From UBA7328 sp002471345 (GTDB lineage: Bacteria; Bacteroidota; Bacteroidia; Chitinophagales; Saprospiraceae): a DNA stretch of 19,957 nucleotides. The stretch covers positions 1-19,957 of the forward strand of contig CAXGOB010000085.1 in assembly GCA_964011275.1 (NCBI GenBank), read 5' to 3'. The notes under the pieces are model-generated. The model searched no databases and was not told where the DNA came from. It saw only the letters and a program-made list of their open reading frames with translations. How positions within the stretch are numbered: the first letter of the stretch is position 1; every line of letters begins with the position of its first letter. Below are positions 1 to 6,861 of this stretch, in pieces. A program made the translations under genes and the position numbers.

Positions 1-29
1 CAGTTTAAATTTAATTCATTTTTAAACTG
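1..29 (+). terminator. Possible terminator hairpin at the window edge
   Basis: A perfect 9-bp inverted repeat (CAGTTTAAA at 1-9, TTTAAACTG at 21-29) encloses an 11-base loop and is followed by the T-rich CTTATTTTTA on the plus strand. This could end a plus-strand gene lying left of the window. The stem is AT-rich and weak, and the upstream gene is not visible, so the call is tentative. Confidence 0.35.
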
Positions 30-61
30 TCTTATTTTTACGCAAGGATACAGTCTTAGGT

Positions 62-271
62 ATGAGAAAAACTTGGTCTTTGGGAATGCAAAGGGAGAAT
101 TTTGTAATATTTACACAATAAAAATCGCAAAAAGAAAAATCACTCGTCTATGCTTGGAGAGAACCCAGCGCAGATCGAATTGGCTTTAATCCTGGTTGGA
201 TCAGAGTTCAATTCGCTTTGGATAATCCTATAAATGAAGCTTTTCAACATGGATTGAGACCAGATTCTTAA
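62..271 (+). pseudogene. Possible gene remnant, unrecognised
   Basis: One plus-strand frame runs from an ATG at 62 for 19 codons, meets TAA at 119-121, then stays open for 49 more codons to TAA at 269-271. The second part reads like real protein, with segments such as LVYAWREPSADRIGFNPGW and IRVQFALDNPINEAFQHGL. It is less AT-rich than the flanking intergenic DNA. I do not recognise a family. It may be the decayed 3' end of a gene, a small gene with a missed start, or chance. It ends 5 bases before the stop codon of the convergent amidase gene. The internal stop and the lack of a good start in the second half favour a remnant over an intact gene. Confidence 0.3.
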
Positions 272-276
272 TCTCA

Positions 277-1833
277 TTATTCGTCTCTAAACTGAGGCAC
301 AATTCTATGTTTTGTTACTTGTTCAAATGCAAAAGCTATCTCGAGTAAGACTGGTTCACTCCATTCTCTGCCATAAAAAGATACATTATGTGGCAACCCA
401 TCTATGTTCCCAGCAGGCACAGTTACACTTGGATATCCAGAAATTGCAGCAGGACTACTTGACGACACACTTCGAAAGTTATCCCCATTGGTAAGATCTG
501 TTTTCCAAGCAGGTCCTCTAGTGGGCGATAAAATAGCATCAAGGTTGTGATCATCCATTACTTTATCAATGCCCTCTTCTCGACTCAAGCGGTGCATTTT
601 TTCAAGAGCTTCAAGATACTCTGGGGAATCTAGTCCACCTTTTTCATTAGCATCTGCAAATCTGGAATGATCAAAATACTCCATTTCAATACTGTCAGCC
701 AATGTTTGTGCTATAAGATCATCCACATCTTTTACAGGGCTATCAGGTCCTAACGAAGCAAAATATTTATTCAATCCGTCTTTATACTCGAATAACATAA
801 CTTGAAAAGAAGGTGCATTTATATTACCCTCTGAAATTTTATCTAATTCTATGATTTCTACACCTTGTTCCTTCAGAATTTTTATGACTTCATCCATATT
901 CCTTTTGATCCTCCAGAAATTATCCAAATTACTCTTGTAATAGCCTAATCTTTTACCCTTCAATCCATCTGCATTTAGAAATTGTGTGTAATCTTTCTCC
1001 ATGTGATAAACACTTGGAATAGTCTTACTATCTGAATTGTCAACACCTGTCATGGCCCCAAGACAAATCGCGGCATCCTTTACTGAACGAGCCATTGGAC
1101 CAGGAGTATCTTGAGAGAAAGATATTGGAATGATTCCGGATCTGCTTAACAAGCCAACCGTAGGCTTTATTCCTACTATCCCATTATTATTCGATGGACA
1201 GACTATACTACCATTTGTCTCAGTACCTATTGCTATCATGGTTAAATTTGCAGAAACACTAACTCCGGATCCCGCACTTGAGCCACATGGATTGCGACTA
1301 AGAACGTATGGATTTTTAGTCTGACCTCCTAACCCACTCCACCCACTGCTAGAGTAAGAACTATGAAAATTAGCCCATTCACTTAAGTTTGCTTTTGCCA
1401 GAATTATAGCTCCTGAGGCTCTGAGTTGCTTTACTATATGAGCGTCTTGAAGAGGCATTGCATTTGCCATTTGACGTGCTCCTGCCGTACACGGCATTTC
1501 ATCATTTGTATCAATATTATCTTTGAGAACCACTGGAATTCCGTGCATTGGCCCTCTTATATTCCCAGCTTTATATTCTCTATCCAGCTGTTCCGCTATT
1601 TTAAGAGCATCTGGATTCACCAAAATGATCGAATTCAATGAAGGGCCGTTAACATCAATTTCTTCAATTCTTTTTAGATAAGTCTTAACTAATTCCACTG
1701 AATTGTATTCTCCATCAGCATAGGCACTTTGAATTTGATCGATTGTAAGTTCTTCTAGTTCTATATACTTAATGTCATTTTCAACACTTGCACACGAAAG
1801 AAATAAAAAGCCAATTGTTATGAATCTAAACAT
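277..1833 (-). CDS. Amidase-signature lipoprotein, probable peptide amidase
   Basis: This is a 518-residue amidase-signature hydrolase predicted to cleave carboxamide bonds. Counting from the ATG at 1833, the Ser-cisSer-Lys triad can be assigned as K104 (in GIPVVLKDN), S185 (in NPCGSSAGSG) and S209 (in GTETNGSIVCP). The segments NLSEWANF, SSGWSGLGGQTKNPY and GIVGIKPTVGL resemble secreted bacterial peptide amidases of the Stenotrophomonas type (family knowledge) more than GatA. There is also no gatB or gatC nearby. The N-terminus MFRFITIGFLFLSC is a short hydrophobic signal with a relaxed lipobox and acceptor Cys14, so the enzyme is probably anchored in the cell envelope. The frame can be extended to a TTG at 1866, but the ATG places the signal peptide correctly and is preferred. 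The substrate is inferred. The C-terminal AFEQVTKHR motif is typical of the family and suggests a complete protein. Confidence 0.88.
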   Translation of the reverse strand: MFRFITIGFLFLSCASVENDIKYIELEELTIDQIQSAYADGEYNSVELVKTYLKRIEEIDVNGPSLNSIILVNPDALKIAEQLDREYKAGNIRGPMHGIPVVLKDNIDTNDEMPCTAGARQMANAMPLQDAHIVKQLRASGAIILAKANLSEWANFHSSYSSSGWSGLGGQTKNPYVLSRNPCGSSAGSGVSVSANLTMIAIGTETNGSIVCPSNNNGIVGIKPTVGLLSRSGIIPISFSQDTPGPMARSVKDAAICLGAMTGVDNSDSKTIPSVYHMEKDYTQFLNADGLKGKRLGYYKSNLDNFWRIKRNMDEVIKILKEQGVEIIELDKISEGNINAPSFQVMLFEYKDGLNKYFASLGPDSPVKDVDDLIAQTLADSIEMEYFDHSRFADANEKGGLDSPEYLEALEKMHRLSREEGIDKVMDDHNLDAILSPTRGPAWKTDLTNGDNFRSVSSSSPAAISGYPSVTVPAGNIDGLPHNVSFYGREWSEPVLLEIAFAFEQVTKHRIVPQFRDE

Positions 1834-1918
1834 AGTGATTTGTTTATTCCATGTAAAATAGTTCAATTGAATGAGAGTGCAGTGTATTTGAAGGAGTAGA
1901 AATTCAGTTTTCTATTAG

Positions 1919-2617
1919 TTAATCTAATCTCAGGTCTTCAATGAACACATTAGGGAATTTAATAGGATCAAACTCAAAAAATTCCTCAGAATAGTTTTGG
2001 TCATAAGATTCCTTGGTGATTACCATCCTGAATCTCGAGCCATCCTTCCCAAATGCTAAAACCTCTACAATTTTATTCAATCCTTTATTTATTGTAACTC
2101 TTAGTTTAGAGTAATCACTGAATGAATCAGTTGGCTTAAATTCTACTTCAGCCATTTTCCTCCCACTACTTACAAATTCCTTCTTAAGAGTATATTCAAA
2201 TTCCCCAGATTCATATTGTTTCAATAGATCTGCAGGTGAAACTACTCCAAGATCCTCGTCTCCTTCATAATCGTTGATTTGGACTTCATTTTTAGATTTT
2301 AGATGATACCATAAGTCCTCTCCATTACAGTAAATGTCCTGCTCTTTCATTTCTACTTTGAACTGTTCTCCATTCTGAACTATTCTTCCATTCTCCTCTG
2401 TTTTAGGCCTTTCCACGAATTGAATAATAAGTAGAAAGTCAATAGAAATGTTGGCATGTTCTTTATATCTATTTTGGACTGCATCCAAAATTAATTTGGC
2501 TTTTGGATCATTAGATTCATCTGTACAATCGTAGATTATTTCATGTCCCTTCGTGTAAAATGATAATAGGACAAAAATCCCCAACAAGCCATAGCTATAT
2601 ATTTTGCTCAATTTCAT
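1919..2617 (-). CDS. lolA: LolA-like outer-membrane lipoprotein carrier
   Basis: A 232-residue protein with a signal peptide (about residues 1-24: basic MKLSK, then a hydrophobic core), so probably periplasmic. After the signal it follows the Bacteroidota LolA-like pattern: DPKAKLILDAVQNRY near residue 37, a beta-rich core including GEQFKVEM (83-90) and CNGEDLWYH (97-105), then SPADLLKQYESGEF (127-140). LolA proteins accept lipoproteins from the inner-membrane LolCDE complex and carry them to the outer membrane. In Bacteroidota, LolA-like genes often lie beside ftsK; here an RRM gene and a doxX gene lie between them. The ATG at 2617 is the natural start because it begins the signal peptide. 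The call rests on sequence pattern, and sequence identity within this family is low. The amidase gene follows 85 bases downstream on the same strand, so co-transcription is possible. Confidence 0.75.
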   Translation of the reverse strand: MKLSKIYSYGLLGIFVLLSFYTKGHEIIYDCTDESNDPKAKLILDAVQNRYKEHANISIDFLLIIQFVERPKTEENGRIVQNGEQFKVEMKEQDIYCNGEDLWYHLKSKNEVQINDYEGDEDLGVVSPADLLKQYESGEFEYTLKKEFVSSGRKMAEVEFKPTDSFSDYSKLRVTINKGLNKIVEVLAFGKDGSRFRMVITKESYDQNYSEEFFEFDPIKFPNVFIEDLRLD

Positions 2618-2728
2618 AGTTATCTTCTTTTTCTTATTTGTAGGACGAAATCAAAAACTTAAAGTTATACCGGTAGCAGTTAAGGAAAAATTAATCTTTG
2701 TATCCTGTCATCATTCAGTGAAAGGCAT

Positions 2729-2759
2729 AAAAAAAGCCCTGATTAAACCAGAGCTTTTT
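2729..2759 (-). terminator. Rho-independent terminator after the RRM gene
   Basis: Arms AAAAAGCCCTG (2731-2741) and CAGAGCTTTTT (2749-2759) pair with one C-A mismatch around a 7-base loop. On the minus strand the hairpin runs into T7 (2729-2735), which fits termination of the RRM gene that ends 34 bases upstream. It separates that gene from lolA, whose start is 111 bases further on. The plus strand also has a T-rich tail. Confidence 0.75.
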
Positions 2760-2793
2760 ATCTTTTTCTTTTCGGAAAAGGAATAGACTAGAA

Positions 2794-3147
2794 TTAATAT
2801 CTTCTATCTCTTCCTCCGCCGCCACCTCCGCCGTATCCGCCTCTATCACGACCTCCGCCGCCACCTCTATTAAATCCTCCGCCACCGCCTCTACGGTCGC
2901 CTCCTGGGCTTGGGTTAGCCTTTTTTACTACGATCTGGCTACCTTCTAATTCAGATTCATTAAGCTCTTCAATAGCTGCAAGACCTTCTGCATCGTTAGG
3001 CATCTCAACGAAACCATAACCTTTTGAACGACCAGTTTCACGGTCCATAATAATTTTGGCTGAATCTACATCTCCAAATCCTTCGAAAAGATCTTGAAGT
3101 GTTTCAGTCTGTGTGCTGTAATTCAGCTTAGCAACAAAAATGTTCAT
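2794..3147 (-). CDS. RRM RNA-binding protein with glycine/arginine-rich tail
   Basis: A 117-residue single-RRM protein. RNP2 is visible at residues 2-8 (NIFVAKL) and RNP1 at 42-49 (KGYGFVEM), with the aromatic positions of RNP1 intact (Y44, F46) and F4 in RNP2, as needed to stack on single-stranded RNA. From about residue 80 the protein becomes a low-complexity tail of Gly with RGG/RDR repeats ending RDRRY. Proteins of this build are known in cyanobacteria and Bacteroidota as small RNA-binding, often cold- or stress-induced factors. The specific role here is inferred. It has its own -7-like promoter element (3254-3261), a leader of about 100 bases with three U7 tracts before the ATG, and its own terminator, so it looks like a single-gene transcript. 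The tail is much richer in G+C than its surroundings because of glycine codons. Confidence 0.9.
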   Translation of the reverse strand: MNIFVAKLNYSTQTETLQDLFEGFGDVDSAKIIMDRETGRSKGYGFVEMPNDAEGLAAIEELNESELEGSQIVVKKANPSPGGDRRGGGGGFNRGGGGGRDRGGYGGGGGGGRDRRY

Positions 3148-3149
3148 TT

Positions 3150-3173
3150 AAAAAAATAAAAAAAGTAAAAAAA
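3150..3173 (-). promoter_or_regulatory. Three U7 tracts in the leader of the RRM gene
   Basis: On the minus strand, three runs of exactly seven T lie at 3167-3173, 3158-3164 and 3150-3156. They are separated by AC and A, and end two bases before the ATG. In the mRNA this is a triple U7 element over the ribosome-binding region. Since the gene encodes a single-stranded RNA binder, autogenous control is a plausible inference. The tracts themselves are directly visible. Confidence 0.4.
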
Positions 3174-3253
3174 TGAGATGAGGAATTATACATGAGGGCA
3201 TTAAGACAAATGAATTGGCACTAATGGACTCGGATAATTTCTCATTATCGCCG

Positions 3254-3261
3254 CAAAGATA
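3254..3261 (-). promoter_or_regulatory. Bacteroidota-type -7 element for the RRM gene
   Basis: The minus strand reads TATCTTTG, an exact match to TAnnTTTG, the -7 element used by Bacteroidota primary sigma factor. It would start transcription near 3247, giving a leader of about 100 bases. No clear TTG was found at the expected -33 position. A small inverted repeat (GATAAT at 3233-3238, ATTATC at 3244-3249) overlaps the expected start and might be an operator. Confidence 0.5.
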
Positions 3262-3281
3262 AGTCTAAATTGTGATAAATC

Positions 3282-3698
3282 CTATTGCTTTCTCTTGATC
3301 AAATTGTCTATAGAGTATTTCCCACCTCCGAATAAGAACAAAGCGAGGTATACTAGAAGGTACATAAGTGCCTTCTCCTTTCTTGCGAATGGATCATCTC
3401 CATGAACCACAAAAGCTGCAACAAACATGGTGATAAATAGAGGAATACTCGATAATCGTGTGCCTAATCCTACCAGTAATAATAAGCCACAAAAGAATTC
3501 TGCAAAAACAGTGAGAAATAATGAAGGTCCCACTCCTAATCCAAGAGGGTCACCAAATTCAAAATTTCCACTTAGTAATTTTTGAAATTTAGGGTAACCA
3601 TGAGTCAGCATAAATCCTCCCCCTATAACTCTAAGAAGTAGGGCAACCCAATCAGAGTTCATCACCTTCGTACTGTACAAATTTTTTAAAAAACTCAT
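3282..3698 (-). CDS. DoxX-family membrane protein
   Basis: A 138-residue protein of the DoxX/DoxD-like family. It has four predicted membrane helices at about 17-33, 57-79, 83-99 and 109-125, the usual number and length for the family. Family-like features are RVIGGGFMLTHGYPKF in helix 1 and the following loop, the E67 region of helix 2 (FAEFFCGLLLLVGLGTR), and the HGDDPF loop at 99-104. DoxX proteins are associated with redox or thiol stress in some bacteria, but the biochemical role is usually unknown and cannot be read here. The gene follows ftsK by 44 bases on the same strand, so it may be read through from ftsK. A short AT-rich palindrome (3706-3726) sits in that gap. Start codon ATG at 3698, with K/N-rich cytoplasmic N-terminus. 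Confidence 0.85.
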   Translation of the reverse strand: MSFLKNLYSTKVMNSDWVALLLRVIGGGFMLTHGYPKFQKLLSGNFEFGDPLGLGVGPSLFLTVFAEFFCGLLLLVGLGTRLSSIPLFITMFVAAFVVHGDDPFARKEKALMYLLVYLALFLFGGGKYSIDNLIKRKQ

Positions 3699-3705
3699 TT
3701 ATTAA

Positions 3706-3726
3706 ATATTAGAATTAATCTAATAT
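3706..3726. repeat. AT-rich palindrome between ftsK and doxX
   Basis: Perfect 8-bp arms ATATTAGA (3706-3713) and TCTAATAT (3719-3726) flank a 5-base spacer. There is no adjoining T tract on the minus strand, so it is not a standard terminator. It may be an operator, an mRNA-processing hairpin or chance in AT-rich DNA. Confidence 0.4.
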
Positions 3727-3742
3727 GATAAATTATGATCAA

Positions 3743-6235
3743 TTACTTGTTATAAAGTCTCTCAAAAATACTCATCAGTTCCATTTCGCTCAAAACGTAT
3801 ACTTCTCTAGGCTTACTTCCCTGAGCTGGCCCCACAATGTTCATGGCCTCTAGTTGATCCATAATACGACCTGCTCTGTTATAACCCAATTGCATTTTAC
3901 GTTGGATCATAGAGGTAGACCCAATTTGATTAGCTACCACAAGTTGGGCAGCATCTTTAAAGAGTTCGTCCAGATCTGACACTTTCATATCAGAATCTCC
4001 CACTTTATTATCTTCATCAGAAGTATATTCTGGCAACAAAAACGGCTGGGGAAATCCTTGTTGTTCTGATATATGTGTAATTACTTTTTCTACTTCTGGA
4101 GTATCAACAAAAGCGCATTGGAGCCTGACCAAGTTCCCTCCTACAGAGAGAAGCATATCTCCTCTACCTATTAACTGGTCCGCTCCACCTTGATCTAGAA
4201 TTGTTCGAGAATCAATTTTTGAAGTTACTTTAAATGCTATTCTAGCGGGAAAATTTGCTTTAATGACACCAGTGATAATATTTACTGATGGCCTTTGAGT
4301 TGCTATGATTAAGTGAATTCCTACTGCTCTTGCCAGTTGTGCTAGCCTTGCTATTGGTAATTCTACTTCTTTGCCAGCTGTCATGATCAAATCAGCAAAC
4401 TCATCTATGACTAAAACTATAAACGGTAAAAATTTATGACCATTTAGTGGATTCAGTCTTCGATTCGTAAATTTTTCATTGTATTCTTTAATATTACGAG
4501 CTCTTGCCTTTTTGAGCAAATCATATCTTTCGTCCATCTCAATACACAAAGAATTCAATGTGTAGATCACCTTCTTTGTCTCTGTTACAATAGGTTCATC
4601 CTCATCAGGTAGATATGCTAAAAAGTGATTTTCAATGAAGCTGTAAGGAAATAGCTCAACTTTTTTAGGATCTATTAGTACTAATTTTACTTGAGAAGGA
4701 TGCTTTTTATACAAGAGCGACATTAGTATCGTGTTAATACCAACTGACTTTCCCTGTCCTGTAGCACCAGCAATCAGCAAATGGGGCATTTTGGCCAGAT
4801 CTGCAACGAATACTTCATTCGCAATTGTTTTACCCAAAGCAATAGGTAAATCCATTTTTGCATTTTGAAACTTATCGGATCTTAGTACTTCTTTAAGAGA
4901 TACTACTTGTGGTTTCTTATTAGGAACCTCAATACCAATTGTACCCTTACCTGGAATAGGTGCTATTATTCTAATTCCCAGTGCAGAAAGACTCAGCGCT
5001 ATATCATCTTCTAAATTCTTAATCTTACTGATCTTTACTCCAGGGGCAGGAACTATCTCATACAAGGTTACAGTAGGACCAATAGTTGCTCTTATTTTGA
5101 TAATCTCAATTTTGTAATTGAGCAATGTCTTGATAATCTGATCTTTATTTGCTTCTAGCTCTTCTCTATCAATTTCAAATTTTAATTCGGAATATTCTTC
5201 CAATACTTTAAGCTCAGGAAAACGATAAAGTGAAAGCTCTTTCCTAGGATCAAATAATTCATCATGATCCTTATTATCCTGCTGAACTGCCAATGGTACA
5301 TCTGCCAAATTCGCAGCCCTTACTGTTTCAAGTTTAGATCCATCATCTGTTATTGTATCTTGAATCTCAAGATCATGATTTGTCACAGGGCTATTTACTA
5401 GTTGTGGATTTGAAGGCTTTAATGGAGTATCCTTCACATGTGGTTCTAATAATGGCTCGAGTTCTAAATCTAATGTCCCTTTTGGAATTTCATTTTTTTC
5501 CTTTGTTGGTTGATGTCCTTTTTTCTCAAAGCTTTCTTCTTCCTTGACTTGTTTGGCTGACTTCTCTCTAGTAAACTTCTTTGCAGGATTTGGCATTTGG
5601 AACTGAAACCTTTCCTTTAAGATTGATATTGAAGGAATTTCGAAGGAACCTCCACTTCCAATAAAGGCCAATGTATCATAAGAAGGGTTGAACTTCCAGA
5701 CTAACCATGATATAGAAGCAAATAATAACAATATGAACAGACCAATTGATCCTATAAAACTATTTAACCAATAGCAGATGTTGTCACCAAAAGCACCACC
5801 CCAAGGAAAACTTGAATTGGAGAATAAAAATTCACTCAGAATACTAATGAAGCCAATGAATAGAAACCATCTAAGTATGTACGGAATAATGTGAAAAATC
5901 TTGCCTCCTCTAATTACATGTATTCCTGTCTTAGCAACTATTGGAACAAATAATAGGGAAGCAACTCCGAAACTCCAATAAAAGAAAAAACTAGAAATAA
6001 CAGCACCTAATCTACCTAACCAATTCTGTACTACAACGTTTTCATCCATTAGCATAGAAGAAGAAAGTTGTAGTACTTGATCTTGATCCTCCTGCCATGT
6101 GAAAAAATAGGAGATGAATGATATCAATAAATACAAGCTTAAAACTAAAAGTGATATTCCAAATATTTTTTTAGTTCTGCCTTCACTCTGAATTGCTTTA
6201 TTCTGTTTCTTTTTTTTACCACTTTTTTGAGCCAT
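3743..6235 (-). CDS. ftsK: DNA translocase FtsK
   Basis: An 830-residue FtsK/SpoIIIE protein, which pumps DNA and helps resolve chromosome dimers at the division septum. The N-terminal part has a basic tail (residues 1-23) and about four membrane segments at roughly 24-45, 75-100, 118-138 and 160-180. A charged, low-complexity linker (about 215-330) follows, then the RecA-like motor with Walker A GATGQGKS at 490-497 and Walker B VLVIDE at 607-612, followed by ATQRPS at 645-650. The C-terminal gamma winged-helix domain (about 752-830) contains MIQRKMQLGYNRAGRIMDQL, the region that reads KOPS sites and contacts XerD in well-studied species. All motor residues are intact. The ATG at 6235 begins the lysine-rich tail. 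The upstream region is shared with the divergent rhodanese gene. Confidence 0.97.
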   Translation of the reverse strand: MAQKSGKKKKQNKAIQSEGRTKKIFGISLLVLSLYLLISFISYFFTWQEDQDQVLQLSSSMLMDENVVVQNWLGRLGAVISSFFFYWSFGVASLLFVPIVAKTGIHVIRGGKIFHIIPYILRWFLFIGFISILSEFLFSNSSFPWGGAFGDNICYWLNSFIGSIGLFILLLFASISWLVWKFNPSYDTLAFIGSGGSFEIPSISILKERFQFQMPNPAKKFTREKSAKQVKEEESFEKKGHQPTKEKNEIPKGTLDLELEPLLEPHVKDTPLKPSNPQLVNSPVTNHDLEIQDTITDDGSKLETVRAANLADVPLAVQQDNKDHDELFDPRKELSLYRFPELKVLEEYSELKFEIDREELEANKDQIIKTLLNYKIEIIKIRATIGPTVTLYEIVPAPGVKISKIKNLEDDIALSLSALGIRIIAPIPGKGTIGIEVPNKKPQVVSLKEVLRSDKFQNAKMDLPIALGKTIANEVFVADLAKMPHLLIAGATGQGKSVGINTILMSLLYKKHPSQVKLVLIDPKKVELFPYSFIENHFLAYLPDEDEPIVTETKKVIYTLNSLCIEMDERYDLLKKARARNIKEYNEKFTNRRLNPLNGHKFLPFIVLVIDEFADLIMTAGKEVELPIARLAQLARAVGIHLIIATQRPSVNIITGVIKANFPARIAFKVTSKIDSRTILDQGGADQLIGRGDMLLSVGGNLVRLQCAFVDTPEVEKVITHISEQQGFPQPFLLPEYTSDEDNKVGDSDMKVSDLDELFKDAAQLVVANQIGSTSMIQRKMQLGYNRAGRIMDQLEAMNIVGPAQGSKPREVYVLSEMELMSIFERLYNK

Positions 6236-6312
6236 TGGGAAAGGGAGCTTACGTTTTCATATTAATTAGATCGCTAATATATTAACATTTATTCAATTCA
6301 AACTCAATTTAA

Positions 6313-6366
6313 CATATTAAAATATTAATAATCAATCATTTATACATAATTAAATATTTTAATGTG
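6313..6366. repeat. Imperfect inverted repeat between divergent ftsK and rhodanese genes
   Basis: CATATTAAAATATT (6313-6326) and AATATTTTAATGTG (6353-6366) are reverse complements except for one base, with a 26-base spacer. It lies in the middle of the 223-base, very AT-rich divergent intergenic region that must contain both promoters. It could be a two-site operator or a curved-DNA element. The AT bias makes chance partly plausible. I found no exact TAnnTTTG box in this gap. Confidence 0.4.
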
Positions 6367-6458
6367 TTACTAATTCGTAATATATTATGAAAGGAGCCTT
6401 TGCGATGAACGTCCTTTGGATTATGTGTGTTATAAGGTTATTATTAAAATGAAATTAG

Positions 6459-6782
6459 ATGTCTCAAGTAAAAGAAATAACTGTTCAACAGCTTAAGGAA
6501 TGGAAAGACGCCGAAAAAGATTTTCAACTTATAGATGTAAGAGAATCACATGAGTATGAATTCGTAAATCTTGGCGGCGACCTTATTCCTTTGGCCGATA
6601 TAATAGCACAATCAGATAAAGTCAAAAAAGAAGTGGATGTAGTAGTTCACTGTAGAAGTGGAGCACGAAGCGCAAATGCGATTATGTATCTACAGGATAT
6701 GGGTTTCAATAATCTACTAAATTTAAAAGGAGGAATATTGGCATATGCTCAAGAAATAGACTCAAGTCTTCCTCAATACTAA
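6459..6782 (+). CDS. Single-domain rhodanese-like protein
   Basis: A 107-residue protein made of one rhodanese fold. It has the entry motif LIDVRESHEYEFVNLGGDLIP (from about residue 24) and the active-site loop HCRSGARS with catalytic Cys65. The Cys-Arg-Ser-Gly-Ala-Arg loop fits sulfurtransferase chemistry, in which a persulfide forms on the cysteine and is passed to a thiol acceptor. The in vivo donor and acceptor are unknown. There is no signal peptide, so it is probably cytoplasmic. It is the only clear plus-strand gene in the window, divergent from ftsK and convergent with rpoC, so it is likely transcribed alone. The ATG at 6459 directly follows an A/T-rich stretch, as expected for Bacteroidota. 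Confidence 0.92.
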   Translation: MSQVKEITVQQLKEWKDAEKDFQLIDVRESHEYEFVNLGGDLIPLADIIAQSDKVKKEVDVVVHCRSGARSANAIMYLQDMGFNNLLNLKGGILAYAQEIDSSLPQY

Positions 6783-6804
6783 ATTCAAAACATGGTCTAA
6801 AAAA

Positions 6805-6836
6805 AAGGAGCTTTAGATTGATATCTAAAACTCCTT
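6805..6836. terminator. Bidirectional terminator between rhodanese gene and rpoC
   Basis: AAGGAGCTTTAGAT (6805-6818) and ATCTAAAACTCCTT (6823-6836) form a 14-bp stem with one mismatch around the loop TGAT. On the minus strand the hairpin is followed by a long T run (complement of the A run ending at 6806), ideal for ending the rpoBC transcript. On the plus strand it is followed by CTTTTATCTT, serving the rhodanese gene. The genes converge here. Confidence 0.85.
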
Positions 6837-6861
6837 CTTTTATCTTCTGTGCTACTTATTT

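Noticed and set aside
1834..1866. TTG start 11 codons upstream for the amidase.
   Set aside because: It would put a polar stretch before the hydrophobic signal core; the ATG at 1833 gives a proper lipoprotein-type N-terminus.
2604..2786. Plus-strand open frame of 60 codons across the lolA start and the downstream terminator.
   Set aside because: It overlaps the lolA start codon, runs through a terminator hairpin, and encodes low-complexity Lys/Phe sequence.
2815..2910. Repetitive GC-richer tract resembling a tandem repeat or CRISPR-like element.
   Set aside because: It is the glycine-codon-rich tail of the RRM protein, in frame throughout, with no regular repeat-spacer structure.
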